NCBI GenBank assembly: GCA_900637135.1
Contig: LR134353.1
Span: forward strand, 1,302,001-1,366,000
Source of the DNA: Mycolicibacterium flavescens
GTDB lineage: Bacteria > Actinomycetota > Actinomycetes > Mycobacteriales > Mycobacteriaceae
Direction of reading: 5' to 3'
Length of the DNA: 64,000 nucleotides
Below are positions 26,781-36,475 of the stretch, one piece after another (position 1 is the stretch's first letter; every line of letters starts with the position of its first letter). The position numbers and the translations under genes were made by a program. Below the pieces are notes generated by a model. That model did not search any database. It saw only the letters and a program-made list of their open reading frames with translations, and was not told where the DNA came from.

Positions 26781-28145
26781 TCAAATCGCGGCACCCGGGT
26801 TGAGGAGGTTGTCCGGATCGAGCGCGGCCTTGATCCGCCGGTTGAGCTCCATCGCCTCCGGGCCGATCTGACCGGCCAGCCACGGCCGCTTCAGCCTGCC
26901 GACCCCGTGTTCGCCGGTGATCGTGCCGCCCAGGCTCACGGCCAGATCCATGATCTCGCCGAACGCCTGGTGGGCGCGGTCGGTCATCGCGGGATCGGCG
27001 GGGTCGTAGACGATCAGCGGATGCGTGTTGCCGTCGCCCGCATGCGCGATCACCGAGATCAGCAGTTCGTGGTTGGCCGCGATCTTGGCCACGCCGCCGA
27101 CGAGATCGGCCAACGCGGGCAATGGAACTCCGACGTCCTCGAGCAGCAGCGAGCCCTTCAACTCCACGGCCGGAATGCAGAACCGCCGCGCGGCGACGAA
27201 GGCCTCGCCCTCCTCGGGGTCCGACGTCGAGAACACTTCCTTGGCGCCGTGTTCGGTGAAGACGTCGGCCATGAACCGGGCGTCTTCGGCGCCGGACGGA
27301 CCACGGTCGTCAGAGGCGGCCACCAGCATCGCGGCAGCGCTGCGGTCGAGGCCCATCTTCAGCTTGTCCTCGACGGCGTTGATGGCCGCCGAGTCCATGA
27401 ACTCCAGCATCGAAGGCCGGATCCTGGCCGTGATAGCGACGACGGCCGCCGCCGCGGATTCCACCGAGCCGAAGGCCGCGACCACAGTGCACGCCGCCGA
27501 CTGCGCGGGCAGCAGCTTCAACGTCACCTCGGTCACCACGCCGAGCGTGCCCTCGCTGCCGACGAACAGCTTGGTCAGCGGCAGCCCGGCGACGTCTTTG
27601 AGCCGCGGACCGCCGAGCCGCACCGCGGTGCCGTCGGCGAGCACCACCTGCAGGCCGAGCACGTAATCCGTTGTGACGCCGTACTTCACGCAGCACAGGC
27701 CACCGGCATTGGTGGCAACGTTGCCGCCGATGCTGCAGATCTCGAACGACGACGGGTCCGGCGGATACCACAGCCCGAACTCCGCGACCGCCTTCTTGAC
27801 CTCCGCATTGAGCAGACCAGGTTGGACGACGGCGGTGCGCGTCACCGGGTCGACGGCGATGTCGCGCATCTTCTCGGTCGTCAGCACGATGGCGCCGTCG
27901 AGGGCCGATGCGCCGCCGGACAGGCCGGTGCCCATACCGCGTGGCACCACAGCGATCTTGTTCGCGGTCGCCCAGCGCAGTACGGCTTGTACCTCTTGGG
28001 TGCTGCGCGGACGCACCACCGCCAGCGGTGTGCCCGCGTTCGGGTCGAACGCCCGGTCCTGCCGGTATGACCCCAGGATGTCCGGATCGGTGACGACGGC
28101 TCCCTCGGGCAGCGCGTCGACCAGATCGGCCAGGGGTGACTCCAC
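26781..28145 (-). CDS. FAD-linked oxidase (Rv1257c-like)
   Basis: A 454-residue glycolate oxidase/D-lactate dehydrogenase-type flavoprotein. FAD-binding region VVPRGMGTGLSGGASALDG (about 61-79), ICSIGGNVATNAGGLCCVKYG, VGSEGTLGVVTEVTLKLL; C-terminal part with IAHAGDGNTHPLIVYD, GEHGVGRLKRPWL and the ending DPDNLLNPGAAI. The start is GTG 28145: TACCAT at 28152-28157 (minus strand) ends 6 nt before it, a leaderless promoter, and the length equals that recalled for Rv1257c. An in-frame upstream extension lacks family sequence. It is divergent from the LuxR gene. The substrate is unknown. Confidence 0.92.
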   Translation of the reverse strand: MESPLADLVDALPEGAVVTDPDILGSYRQDRAFDPNAGTPLAVVRPRSTQEVQAVLRWATANKIAVVPRGMGTGLSGGASALDGAIVLTTEKMRDIAVDPVTRTAVVQPGLLNAEVKKAVAEFGLWYPPDPSSFEICSIGGNVATNAGGLCCVKYGVTTDYVLGLQVVLADGTAVRLGGPRLKDVAGLPLTKLFVGSEGTLGVVTEVTLKLLPAQSAACTVVAAFGSVESAAAAVVAITARIRPSMLEFMDSAAINAVEDKLKMGLDRSAAAMLVAASDDRGPSGAEDARFMADVFTEHGAKEVFSTSDPEEGEAFVAARRFCIPAVELKGSLLLEDVGVPLPALADLVGGVAKIAANHELLISVIAHAGDGNTHPLIVYDPADPAMTDRAHQAFGEIMDLAVSLGGTITGEHGVGRLKRPWLAGQIGPEAMELNRRIKAALDPDNLLNPGAAI

Positions 28146-28245
28146 AGCGCCATGGTACGAGCCGGCGGCTTCGACAGGTCCGGAGCCGCGTGACGGCGGC
28201 TCGAAAACCCGCGCGGGTGGGAGAACGGCGGGATATAGTTCCGCC

Positions 28246-30861
28246 GTGATCAGCGGGGATCCGCTGGCGGGACGTGACGGCGAACTGGCAATCATTCGTC
28301 GCGCACTCAGCGGGGGCGCCGACGCATCCGGCGTCGTGCTCGTCGGCGCCGCAGGGGTGGGCAAGACCCGGCTCGCACGTGAGGTGCTTCGGCTCGCCGA
28401 CCGCGCGGGCGACCGCACGAACTGGATCGTCGGCACCGAATCCGCGAAAGCGCTACCGCTGGGCGCGTTCACCGCCGTCATCGACGAGGCCGTTGCCGAG
28501 CCGGTGCCCAACATACGCCGACTGGTCAATTCCCTTGTCGGCCAACATCGTCACGGCCGCACCCTGATCGGGGTCGACGACGCGCATCTGCTCGACGGGC
28601 TGTCCGCGCACGTGGTGCATCAGCTTGCGCAGGCCCGGGCGGCCCGTCTGGTCGTCACCCTTCGCGCGGGCGCCGACGAACCCGATGCGATCACCGCGCT
28701 GTGGAAGGACGGACTGCTCGTCCGCCTCGACCTCGCACCGCTGTCCGTCGACGCGGCCCGCGCCGTGATCGAGCAGATCCTCGGTGGTGCGGTCGACGCC
28801 CGTAGTGCTCACCGGTTCTGGAAGCTGACCGGCGGCAACGCCCTCTTCCTGCGCCAGTTGGTCACCGATCAGATCGACGCAGGCCGGCTACGGCAGACGG
28901 CTGGGGTATGGATCTGGGACGGCGGCGTGGCGGTGTCGCAGAGCATCAGTGACATGGTCGGGCGCCAACTGCGTGAACTGACCCCGGCTGTCGCCCTCGT
29001 CGTCGACACGCTGTCGCAGTGCGAACCGCTGGAGGTCGACGCCCTGTGCGACGTCGTGGACCGGGACGCGCTGGAGACCGCCGAGCGGTTGCGGCTGGTG
29101 ACCGTCGAGCGAAGCGGGGCCCATTTGGCGGCGCGCCTGGCCCATCCGCTGTTCGGCGAATTGCGTCGGGCCACCGCCGGCGAGCTCTACCTGTCGACGA
29201 TCCGCGGCAGGTTGGCCAACCGGCTCGCCCAGGACGGTGAGTCCGACGGTCAGGCGACGGTGCGACGGGCACTGCTCGCGCTCGAATCAGACCTGCCACC
29301 GGACACCGAGCTCTTCCTGACGGCGGCTCGGGGCGCAATGACGCTGCTCGACCTCGAACTGGCCGACCGGTTCGCGACCGCGGCAGCCGACGCCGGTGCC
29401 GCCGAGGCGCCGGGGCTGCGCGCGTTGAACCTCTTCCTGCTCGGCCGCGGCGCGCAGGTCGAGGAAGTGTTGAGCCGGATGGTCGGCGACGGCACCGCAA
29501 GCGCACACCGCTGGTCGATTGTGAGGGCGGCCAACCTGATCTGGATGCTCGGCCGCATCGACGACGCGTGTGCGGTGCTGACCCGGCTGGCATCGGGTCC
29601 CGAGTCGACGGCCGAGCAGTTCGCGCGCATGGCCGTCGAAGCGTGCGTCGACGCCGCATCGGCGCGATGTGACGCCGCAGCCCAAAAGGCCACGGCCGCA
29701 CTGGAGTCGGGACTGCTGACCGACTTCGACGCGATGTTGGCGGCTGTGGCGCTGACGATGGCGCTTGGTGCGCTCGGCCGGGCCGACGAACTTACCGCGG
29801 TCGCGGAGTCGGCGCTGGAGCGGGCGATGACGTCGTTTCAGGCGTCGCACATGCGGTTCTGGTTCGCCAGCGTGTATGCCCGGGCCTGCCGGTTGACCGG
29901 ACATGTCGACGAATGTGAGGCTATGACACGGCGAATCGCGGACTCCGCCAAAGAGATGCCGAGCCTGGCCTACGCCAATCTGGCGTCGCTGCTGGGTAAC
30001 GCCGAACTCATGCGGGGCAACGTCCGCGCAGGGGTGACGCTGTTGCACGAGGCGTTGGCCGGTGTGCAAAGGCATGGTGTGACAAGCGGTTTGCGGCCGG
30101 CCACCTGTTTCGCCCTGGCCGAGGCGCACGCGAAACTGGGTGAGGGGAAGGCGGCCGAGCACGCAATCGCCGAGGCGTGTGAGAGCGTGCCACCCGACTA
30201 CGTGTTCATGCAGACGGCGCTGAGCATCGCCACCGGTTGGTCCTTGGTGGCCAACGGATGCGTCACAGACGCCAACGCCACCGTGCGAGCGGCGGCGTTC
30301 CAAGCCCGCACGCGTCGCCAGCCCACTCACGAGCTGGCGTGTCATCAGGCGGCGGCGCAGTGGGGTGACACATCGTGCGCCAAGCCCGCACGTGAACTCG
30401 CCGACGCACTCGGGTTGCCGTTGGCCGATGCCGTTGCGCGCCATACAGAAGCGCTGGCCGCCGACGACGGCGAAGGATTGCTCGCGGCCGCCGACGCCTA
30501 CCGCACCATCGGTGACCGGGCGGCCGCAGCGGACGCCGCCGCGCAAGCGGCGGTCGCGTTCACCCGCGGCCAGCACCGCAAGCGCGGCCTGTATGCCGCC
30601 GCCGTGGCCAAAGAACTCAGCGACGCCTGCGGGGGACTGTGCACACCGGCCCTGAGGGTTCCGGCCAGTCAACCGCTGACCGGCCGTCAGCGCGAGATCG
30701 TCGAGTTCGTGGTGGCCGGTTTGTCGAACCGTGAAATCGCCGAGCGGCTGGTGATGTCGGTGCGCAGCGTCGAGGGCCACATCTATCGCGCGTGCCAACG
30801 GGTCGGGGCGAGTTCTCGTGAGGAACTCGCCGCAATCGCCAGGCAGGGCCCTGCTCGCTAA
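28246..30861 (+). CDS. Large LuxR-family regulator with AAA ATPase (LAL type)
   Basis: An 871-residue one-component regulator. Walker A GAAGVGKTR is at residues 34-42, a Walker B-like LIGVDDAHLL near 107-117, and a helical TPR-like middle runs to about residue 800. The C-terminal LuxR helix-turn-helix spans about 808-862 (LTGRQREIVEFVVAGLSNREIAERLVMSVRSVEGHIYRAC). The input signal is unknown. The start GTG 28246 has TATAGT at 28234-28239, 6 nt away, a leaderless promoter. It is followed after 27 bp by an acyl-CoA synthetase on the same strand, so it may control that gene, itself or the divergent FAD oxidase. Absent from this position in M. tuberculosis as I recall. Confidence 0.92.
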   Translation: MISGDPLAGRDGELAIIRRALSGGADASGVVLVGAAGVGKTRLAREVLRLADRAGDRTNWIVGTESAKALPLGAFTAVIDEAVAEPVPNIRRLVNSLVGQHRHGRTLIGVDDAHLLDGLSAHVVHQLAQARAARLVVTLRAGADEPDAITALWKDGLLVRLDLAPLSVDAARAVIEQILGGAVDARSAHRFWKLTGGNALFLRQLVTDQIDAGRLRQTAGVWIWDGGVAVSQSISDMVGRQLRELTPAVALVVDTLSQCEPLEVDALCDVVDRDALETAERLRLVTVERSGAHLAARLAHPLFGELRRATAGELYLSTIRGRLANRLAQDGESDGQATVRRALLALESDLPPDTELFLTAARGAMTLLDLELADRFATAAADAGAAEAPGLRALNLFLLGRGAQVEEVLSRMVGDGTASAHRWSIVRAANLIWMLGRIDDACAVLTRLASGPESTAEQFARMAVEACVDAASARCDAAAQKATAALESGLLTDFDAMLAAVALTMALGALGRADELTAVAESALERAMTSFQASHMRFWFASVYARACRLTGHVDECEAMTRRIADSAKEMPSLAYANLASLLGNAELMRGNVRAGVTLLHEALAGVQRHGVTSGLRPATCFALAEAHAKLGEGKAAEHAIAEACESVPPDYVFMQTALSIATGWSLVANGCVTDANATVRAAAFQARTRRQPTHELACHQAAAQWGDTSCAKPARELADALGLPLADAVARHTEALAADDGEGLLAAADAYRTIGDRAAAADAAAQAAVAFTRGQHRKRGLYAAAVAKELSDACGGLCTPALRVPASQPLTGRQREIVEFVVAGLSNREIAERLVMSVRSVEGHIYRACQRVGASSREELAAIARQGPAR

Positions 30862-30888
30862 CGGAGGCTCTTCGGGAAAGGTCGCTCC

Positions 30889-32445
30889 ATGGACGAGATC
30901 CACTACCGCAATGCCGGATTCGGCGACTGGGCGACCCGCCGTGCCTTCCTCTGCGGTGACCGGGTCGCCCTGATCGACGGGGACCGCCGGATCACCTACA
31001 CCGAATTCGACCGGCGCACCAATCGGCTGGCGCAGGCGTTCCACGCGTGTGGCGTGCGGCAGGGTGACCGCGTGGCCGGGCTGATGACCAACTGCTCCGC
31101 CTTTCTCGAGACGCTGTTCGCCACCGGCAAGCTCGGCGCGGTGTTCGTACCCATCAATTTCCGGCTTGCCGCACCCGAAGTCGCCTACCTGCTCTGTGAT
31201 TCCGGTGCGGTCGCCTTCGTGTGGTCAAATGGGCTATCGGCGGTCGCACGGGCGGCGTACGCCAACGAGGCCGTTCGAGTGCGGACGCGGGTGGTGGTCG
31301 GCGGTGAAGTCGAGGATGGGGAAACGGACTTCGAGCAACTCCTCGCCAGCGGTGAGGATCGCCCTGCGGACGCCGACATCGCCGGTAGCGACTTGTGTTG
31401 CCTACCATACACTTCGGGCACGACGGGCCGGCCCAAGGGAGCGATGCTCACCCACGACAACCTGTTCTGGAATACGATCAACGGCGTTTGCGCCGGGAGA
31501 GGGCTACGCGAAGGGGACCGGACCGTCACGGCGGCGCCGTTGTTTCACATCGGTGGGCTCAGCGTGCACACTCTGCCGCTGATCTACGTCGGCGGCACCA
31601 ACGTGTTACTGCCCGCTTTCAGCCCCCCGGAAGTGCTAGCCGCGATGGTGCGTGAACGCGCCACGGTCCAGTTTCTCGTACCGGCGATGTGGGCGGCGCT
31701 CATGGCCGTGCCCAATTTTGAGTCCTACGATTTGTCGGCGCTCGAATTGGCCGTCAGCGCGGGCGCACCGTGTCCGATGCCGGTGCTCGAGTACTTCCGG
31801 GCCGGTGGTGTTCCGTTCCAGGGGAGCTTCGGTCTCACCGAAACCGGAGGCGTCACGCTCCTCGACGCCGACCACGTCACGGAGAAGTTCGGTTCTGTCG
31901 GCCGATCGCTCTTCCACGTGCAGACCCGTGTCGTGGACGACCAGGACCGCGACGTCGCCACCGACATGGTGGGTGAAGTCGTGGTCCGCGGACCCGCCGT
32001 TTTCGCGGGCTACTGGAAGAAGCCCGAAGCGACAGCCGAAGCGATCCGTGGCGGGTGGTTCCACACCGGCGACCTGGGACGCATGGATGCGGACGGTTTC
32101 ATCACCTTGGTCGACCGGAAGAACGACATGATCATCACCGGCGGTGAGAACGTCTACCCGGTCGAGGTCGAGCAGGTGCTCTATCGCCACTCGGCAGTCC
32201 ATGAGGTCGCGGTGGTCGGCGTCGCGGACCCCAAATGGGGCGAAACACCGATCGCGGTGGTCGCCCTCGAGGACGGTGCGCGGGCCACTGAGGACGAACT
32301 GATCGCATACGCGCGGGAGCGGTTGGCCCATTTCAAGTGCCCCACCCGGGTGGAGTACGTCCCGGAACTGCCCCGCAACGCTTCGGGCAAGGTGCTCAAG
32401 ACGGCGCTGCGCGACGAATTCGACGGCCGACCGTCACGCCGTTAG
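30889..32445 (+). CDS. Fatty acyl-CoA/aryl-CoA synthetase (FadD-like)
   Basis: A 518-residue AMP-forming ligase that activates a carboxylic acid to its CoA thioester. Phosphate-binding loop PYTSGTTGRPKGAML lies near residues 177-191, FGLTETGG at the A5 motif, GWFHTGDLGRMDADG (A7), and DRKNDMIITGGENVYPVEVE with the catalytic Lys in RNASGKVLKT near the end. The length suits a medium-size FadD or a 4-coumarate-CoA-ligase-like enzyme; chain-length specificity is not readable. GGGAAAGG at 30874-30881 supports ATG 30889. It follows the LuxR regulator closely, and its stop overlaps that of convergent tap. Confidence 0.92.
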   Translation: MDEIHYRNAGFGDWATRRAFLCGDRVALIDGDRRITYTEFDRRTNRLAQAFHACGVRQGDRVAGLMTNCSAFLETLFATGKLGAVFVPINFRLAAPEVAYLLCDSGAVAFVWSNGLSAVARAAYANEAVRVRTRVVVGGEVEDGETDFEQLLASGEDRPADADIAGSDLCCLPYTSGTTGRPKGAMLTHDNLFWNTINGVCAGRGLREGDRTVTAAPLFHIGGLSVHTLPLIYVGGTNVLLPAFSPPEVLAAMVRERATVQFLVPAMWAALMAVPNFESYDLSALELAVSAGAPCPMPVLEYFRAGGVPFQGSFGLTETGGVTLLDADHVTEKFGSVGRSLFHVQTRVVDDQDRDVATDMVGEVVVRGPAVFAGYWKKPEATAEAIRGGWFHTGDLGRMDADGFITLVDRKNDMIITGGENVYPVEVEQVLYRHSAVHEVAVVGVADPKWGETPIAVVALEDGARATEDELIAYARERLAHFKCPTRVEYVPELPRNASGKVLKTALRDEFDGRPSRR

Positions 32446-33671
32446 ACCGTTGGCGGGTGGTCGAGTTCGCGCAGGCCGGGCAGGAACACGGCGATGATGC
32501 CCAGCAGCAGCATCGGCAGCGCCAGTGCGAGGAACGTGGTGTGCAAGCCGGCCGAGTCGGCAAGCGGCCCGGCGATGATCAGTCCCAGCGGACCCGCCGC
32601 ATACGCCAGCGATCCCATCACGCCGACCACCCGGCCGCGAAGATGCTGCGGTGCCCGCGTCTGCATGACGTAGTTGTAGATCGGTTGGATCGGCCCGTAG
32701 ACCAGCCCGACGATCGCCGAGAGCACCAGGATCAGCGGTAGCGGCGGCAGGAATGCGATGACCGTCATCGCGACTCCCAGCGTCAGCACCGCGGTCAACA
32801 TCGTCACCCGACGGCTGATGTACTTCGAGGACACCGCATAGCCGAGCGCGCCCACCAGGCCGCCGATGCTCAACGCCATCAGCACCCAACCGAGTTGCAC
32901 GGGTTCGTCGCGGTCGGTGAAGTACTTGGGGAACAGGACCGACTCCATCGGCATGTAGAGCCCGGTCACCACCAGGTCGACGATCGCGAGCGTGCGAAGG
33001 ACCCTGTTGTGCCAGACGAACCTCAGCCCTTCCACGACGCCCGCCCACACCCCCTCGGGCAGGGAGGTGCGGTCGGGCGTACCGGCTCCCTCCAACCGCA
33101 GGACGGCGATCGCGGCGATCGAGAGGATGAATGCCGACGCGGTGACCCACATCGTGTTGATGCCGCCCAGTGTGGCGATCAGCAGGCCGCCGATGCCGGG
33201 TCCGACGATGTAGGCGAGGTTGAACACCGCCTCGTAGACGCTGTTGGCGCGGTCCAGCGTCCACCCGGCGCGAATCGCCGCTTCGGGCAGCATCGTCTCG
33301 CGAGCGGTCATCCCCGCTGGGTCGAAGAAGGCGCCCAGCGCGGCCAACGCGGCGAGCACCGCGACGTTGACGGCCTCGACGCCGAACGTCAGCGCCAGCA
33401 CGGGCACGGCGGCCACCGACAGCGCGGAAAGGGCATCGGAGATCATCGAGACCAGCCGCCGGCCCAGATAGTCGACGGCGGCCCCTGCGATCAGCGTCGC
33501 GACGAGCAACGGCAGCGAGCCCGCCATCGCCACGATCGAGGCGTCGAGCGCAGAGCCGTTGCGTTGCAACACCAGCCATGGGAACGCGACGAGCGAGATT
33601 CCGTTGCCGGCACCGGCCGTGAGCGCGGCGAAGAAAATCAGTATCAGGGGACCGCGCCGGCTATCCGTCAT
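32442..33671 (-). CDS. tap: Tap-like MFS efflux pump
   Basis: A 409-residue MFS exporter with about 12 helices. The product aligns closely in memory with Tap of M. tuberculosis (Rv1258c): shared segments include FPWLVLQR, AGAAVDYLGRR, SLPLLVATLIAG, NLAYIVGPGIGGLLIATLGG, and VGLVYGPIQPIYNYVMQTRA with QHLRGRVVGVM. Tap exports aminoglycosides and tetracycline in mycobacteria and is induced by WhiB7. No clear WhiB7-type AT-rich element is visible. A TAGATT box on the minus strand gives a short leader before the start. It ends in a 4-nt overlap with the convergent FadD gene; udgB starts 75 bp upstream, divergently. Confidence 0.92.
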   Translation of the reverse strand: MTDSRRGPLILIFFAALTAGAGNGISLVAFPWLVLQRNGSALDASIVAMAGSLPLLVATLIAGAAVDYLGRRLVSMISDALSALSVAAVPVLALTFGVEAVNVAVLAALAALGAFFDPAGMTARETMLPEAAIRAGWTLDRANSVYEAVFNLAYIVGPGIGGLLIATLGGINTMWVTASAFILSIAAIAVLRLEGAGTPDRTSLPEGVWAGVVEGLRFVWHNRVLRTLAIVDLVVTGLYMPMESVLFPKYFTDRDEPVQLGWVLMALSIGGLVGALGYAVSSKYISRRVTMLTAVLTLGVAMTVIAFLPPLPLILVLSAIVGLVYGPIQPIYNYVMQTRAPQHLRGRVVGVMGSLAYAAGPLGLIIAGPLADSAGLHTTFLALALPMLLLGIIAVFLPGLRELDHPPTV

Positions 33672-33745
33672 GAGTTATCGCGGCAGAATCTAACAGCGCA
33701 CAGGCCCGTTCGGCATCAGATTTCCCTACCAGGCACAGTGGTGCT

Positions 33746-34573
33746 GTGCAGCGCTTGCCTCACCCGCGGACCGGTGGGCGGTTCACGTCGCCGGTTCCTC
33801 CCGGCTCGGGCTGGCCGGGTGACCCCGCCACGTCTAGGACCGCCGTCGCGCAGACCGCCGCGCACGTCGTGTCGATGGCCGCGGCGACGCAGTCGCTCGC
33901 AGAGCTCGACGCCGAGGTATCGGTGTGCCGCGCCTGTCCCCGTCTGGTCGAGTGGCGTGAGGAGGCCGCCGTCGTCAAGCGCAGGTCCTACGCCGACGAG
34001 CCGTACTGGGGCCGTCCGGCTCCGGGCTGGGGGTCATCGCGGCCCCGGGTGTTCGTCGTCGGTCTCGCGCCCGCGGCCCACGGGGCCAACCGCACCGGCC
34101 GGATCTTCACCGGCGACCGGTCGGGCGATTTTCTGTTCGCGGCGCTGCACCGGGTGGGCCTGGCGAACCAGGCGCTGTGTGTCGACGCGGCAGATAGCTT
34201 GGCGCTCAACGAGACCCGCGTGGCCGCCGCCGTGCGCTGTGCACCGCCGGCCAATGCGCCGACACCCGCCGAACGCGCGACCTGCGCTCCGTGGCTGGAT
34301 GCCGAATGGCGGCTGACGGCTGCGCACGTGCGCGTGGTCGTCGCGCTCGGCGGGTTCGCATGGCGGGCGGCGCTGCAGATGCTGCGCACGGGCGGTGTGC
34401 CGGTGCCGGTGCCCGCGCCGAAGTTCGGCCACGCCGCCACCGCCGAGATGGGCGGCGTCACGTTGGTGGGCTGCTACCACCCCAGCCAGCAGAACACGTT
34501 CACCGGCAAGCTGACGCCGCAGATGTTCGACGATGTGTTCCGCACGGCTAAGGCGCTAGCGTCCGTCGAATAG
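33746..34573 (+). CDS. udgB: Family 5 uracil-DNA glycosylase UdgB
   Basis: A 275-residue Fe-S uracil-DNA glycosylase that removes uracil, ethenocytosine and hypoxanthine from DNA. Motif A-type region [21 protein letters not shown] is present, and [16 protein letters not shown] fits motif 3/the C-terminal catalytic region. Iron-sulfur ligands are probable in CRACP and the two later Cys (VRCAP, ATCAPW). The start is GTG 33746 ([16 protein letters not shown]), in line with the usual N-terminus. Its last 26 bp overlap the convergent TetR gene, a rather long overlap. Position equals Rv1259. Confidence 0.94.
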   Translation: MQRLPHPRTGGRFTSPVPPGSGWPGDPATSRTAVAQTAAHVVSMAAATQSLAELDAEVSVCRACPRLVEWREEAAVVKRRSYADEPYWGRPAPGWGSSRPRVFVVGLAPAAHGANRTGRIFTGDRSGDFLFAALHRVGLANQALCVDAADSLALNETRVAAAVRCAPPANAPTPAERATCAPWLDAEWRLTAAHVRVVVALGGFAWRAALQMLRTGGVPVPVPAPKFGHAATAEMGGVTLVGCYHPSQQNTFTGKLTPQMFDDVFRTAKALASVE

Positions 34574-35165
34574 TCGCGAACTGGGCGACGGCCAACTCCT
34601 GCAGGGCCGAATCCGCGAAGTCGTCGTAGTGCGCGATGGTCCATTCGTCGAAGACCTGCAGAATTCGGAAAACGAGCTCCGCCTGCAACGGCTCGGGCAG
34701 GTCGGTGCGGACGGCACCGGATCGACGACCGACGTGCAGCACCCGGCGCACCCACTCCCGGACTGCTCCGAGCGCTCCGCCGACGGCGGTTTTCGCCGGG
34801 TCGGGGGCCTGCAGGTAGAACATCCGTCCCAGCAGCAGGAATGTGGGCTCGCGCTGCGAGGCCCGGACGAGCTTCGTGAAGTACCGTTCGATTTTCGGCC
34901 AGAATTCCGTTCCCGCGAATTCCTCGGGCTCGATGACGTCGATTTCGGCTGCCACTTCAGCGATCAATTCCCCCACCACGAATTCGTAGAGTTCCGCCTT
35001 CGAAGACAAGATGTAGTAGAACGAACTCTTGCTCATCGCGCACTGCTCGATGATCCGGTTGAGCGACGCGTGTTCATAACCCGCGGAACCGAATTCGAGG
35101 GCCGCCGTCTCCACCAAACGCCGTCGCCTCTCTGCGGGCATGCGGGCGATTCTTGCCGAGGTCAC
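34548..35165 (-). CDS. TetR-family regulator divergent to a flavin monooxygenase
   Basis: A 205-residue TetR protein: HTH at about 20-60 ([39 protein letters not shown]), then a ligand domain with [28 protein letters not shown] helices. GTG 35165 has TATCCT 5 nt upstream on the minus strand, so the message is probably leaderless. A perfect palindrome (35181-35200) lies between this gene and the divergent monooxygenase; it is the natural operator. It has no equivalent in M. tuberculosis at this locus, as far as I recall. The last 26 bp overlap udgB. Confidence 0.92.
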   Translation of the reverse strand: MTSARIARMPAERRRRLVETAALEFGSAGYEHASLNRIIEQCAMSKSSFYYILSSKAELYEFVVGELIAEVAAEIDVIEPEEFAGTEFWPKIERYFTKLVRASQREPTFLLLGRMFYLQAPDPAKTAVGGALGAVREWVRRVLHVGRRSGAVRTDLPEPLQAELVFRILQVFDEWTIAHYDDFADSALQELAVAQFATIRRTLAP

Positions 35166-35170
35166 GATTC

Positions 35171-35212
35171 AGGATAACAGAGTGGACCACCCGGTCCACT
35201 TAATGGTAGCGT
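35171..35212. promoter_or_regulatory. Divergent promoters sharing one palindromic operator
   Basis: The palindrome AGTGGACC-ACCC-GGTCCACT (35181-35200) has perfect 8-bp arms. On the plus strand TGGACC (35183-35188) lies 18 bp from TAGCGT (35207-35212), 7 nt before ATG 35220. On the minus strand the same TGGACC (35198-35193) lies 16 bp from TATCCT (35176-35171), 5 nt before GTG 35165. Thus the operator carries the -35 of both promoters, and a bound repressor would block both. Confidence 0.75.
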
Positions 35213-35219
35213 GGAAAAC

Positions 35220-36470
35220 ATGTTGAGTCCGAGAAGCCTAGAAGAGCAATACCAGCAGGCGACCGCGGACGAATTGCGAATTTTGGTTGTCGGCGCCGGG
35301 ATCGCCGGTGTGACGGTTGCGCAACTGCTCCGCGGGGACGGCAGGCACCCGGTCCTGATCGAGCGCGCCGAAAGCGCGCCCGCGCAGGGCTACATGCTCG
35401 CGTTGATGCCGATGGTCGACGCCGCACTCGACGACCTCGCCGTGCGCGACGCGTATCGCGCGGCGAGCGTTCCGCTGAAGCGGTACGCCGTGCACGGTCA
35501 CACCGGCCGCATGCTGCGGACGGACTCGACCGTCGACCTGATGTCGCGGTACGGCGACTACCGCGGCATTGCCCGCGGTCGGCTGATCGATGTACTGGCC
35601 GAGGCGGGCTGCCCGGTGACGTACGACTCGGTGGTCACCGACCTGGCGGAGACGTCGGCGGGTGTCGACGTCCGCGTGAGGAGCCAAGGCGCCGATCACC
35701 GCTTGCATTTCGATCTCGTCGTGATCGCCGACGGAATGCACTCGAAGTCACGCGATTTCGTGTTCGAGGGGCAATCGGTGCAGTGGGAGGACACCGGCTG
35801 GGGCGGCTGGGTGGTGTGGGCGCCCGACGAAGGCGACTCCGATCTCGGTGAGGAGTTGTGGGGAGCGGGCGGCATGGTCGCGATGTATCCGGTGGCCGAT
35901 GCGCTCGGGGTGTTCCTCGGCGGGCCGCGTGAGGACACCGCGGCAGGTCCCGCGCCCTTCGTCACGGCGATGCGCCGTGGCCTCAAGACCGTCAACCCCA
36001 GACTGGACCGCGCGATGGCCGCCGTCGCCACCGATCCGGCTCCCTACTACTGGTCGTTGACCGACTGCCGCGCCCCGCGCTGGACGACCGAGCACACCGT
36101 TCTGCTCGGTGACGCGGCGGCCGGGTTTCTGCCGACCGCCGGCGTGGGTGCGGGCATGGCGATGGAGTCGGCGTGGGTGCTCAGCCGCGTGCTCCGCCAT
36201 GCGCCCCGCATCGCACTCGGTGAGCTGCTGCGCGCCTACGAACGCGGACAACGTCCCCGCATCGAGGCGGCCCAGGACAACTCGCGCCAACTCGCCAAGG
36301 TGATGTTCCGCCGCAGCCGGTCGCTCGCCGTCGCCCGCGAGCTCGCGATGCGCGTGATGAGCGTCGAACGCGCGCTGCGGCCGATCCAGCGCCTCCTGCA
36401 ACAGCAGCCCGACCCGGAAGCGCTGGTGGACGCGGTACGGGGAACGTCCATGCGCTCAAATGCGTTGTGA
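35220..36470 (+). CDS. FAD-dependent aromatic-type monooxygenase (Rv1260 position)
   Basis: A 416-residue flavoprotein of the p-hydroxybenzoate hydroxylase family. GxGxxG dinucleotide fold is LVVGAGIAGVTVAQLL near the N-terminus, and the second FAD motif is LLGDAAAGFLPTAGVGAGMAMESAWVL near residues 295-320. It probably hydroxylates an aromatic or a polyketide-like compound using NAD(P)H and oxygen. The start chosen, ATG 35220, is 7 nt after TAGCGT; GTG 35211 would lie too close to this box. Controlled by the divergent TetR. It is coupled to the next gene, an LLM oxidoreductase. Rv1260 at this place is also an oxidoreductase but shorter, so one-to-one orthology is uncertain. Confidence 0.88.
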   Translation: MLSPRSLEEQYQQATADELRILVVGAGIAGVTVAQLLRGDGRHPVLIERAESAPAQGYMLALMPMVDAALDDLAVRDAYRAASVPLKRYAVHGHTGRMLRTDSTVDLMSRYGDYRGIARGRLIDVLAEAGCPVTYDSVVTDLAETSAGVDVRVRSQGADHRLHFDLVVIADGMHSKSRDFVFEGQSVQWEDTGWGGWVVWAPDEGDSDLGEELWGAGGMVAMYPVADALGVFLGGPREDTAAGPAPFVTAMRRGLKTVNPRLDRAMAAVATDPAPYYWSLTDCRAPRWTTEHTVLLGDAAAGFLPTAGVGAGMAMESAWVLSRVLRHAPRIALGELLRAYERGQRPRIEAAQDNSRQLAKVMFRRSRSLAVARELAMRVMSVERALRPIQRLLQQQPDPEALVDAVRGTSMRSNAL

Positions 36471-36475
36471 TTGCT

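Noticed and set aside
27673..28245. N-terminal extension of the LuxR regulator
   Set aside because: Antisense to the FAD oxidase; TATAGT and GTG at 28246 define the start.
28146..28529. N-terminal extension of the FAD oxidase at 26781-28145
   Set aside because: The family N-terminus and a leaderless -10 both begin at GTG 28145; the extension overlaps the divergent regulator start.
29287..31044. Minus-strand open frame (585 codons) opposite the LuxR regulator
   Set aside because: Antisense to LuxR and FadD coding sequence; product has no recognisable domain.
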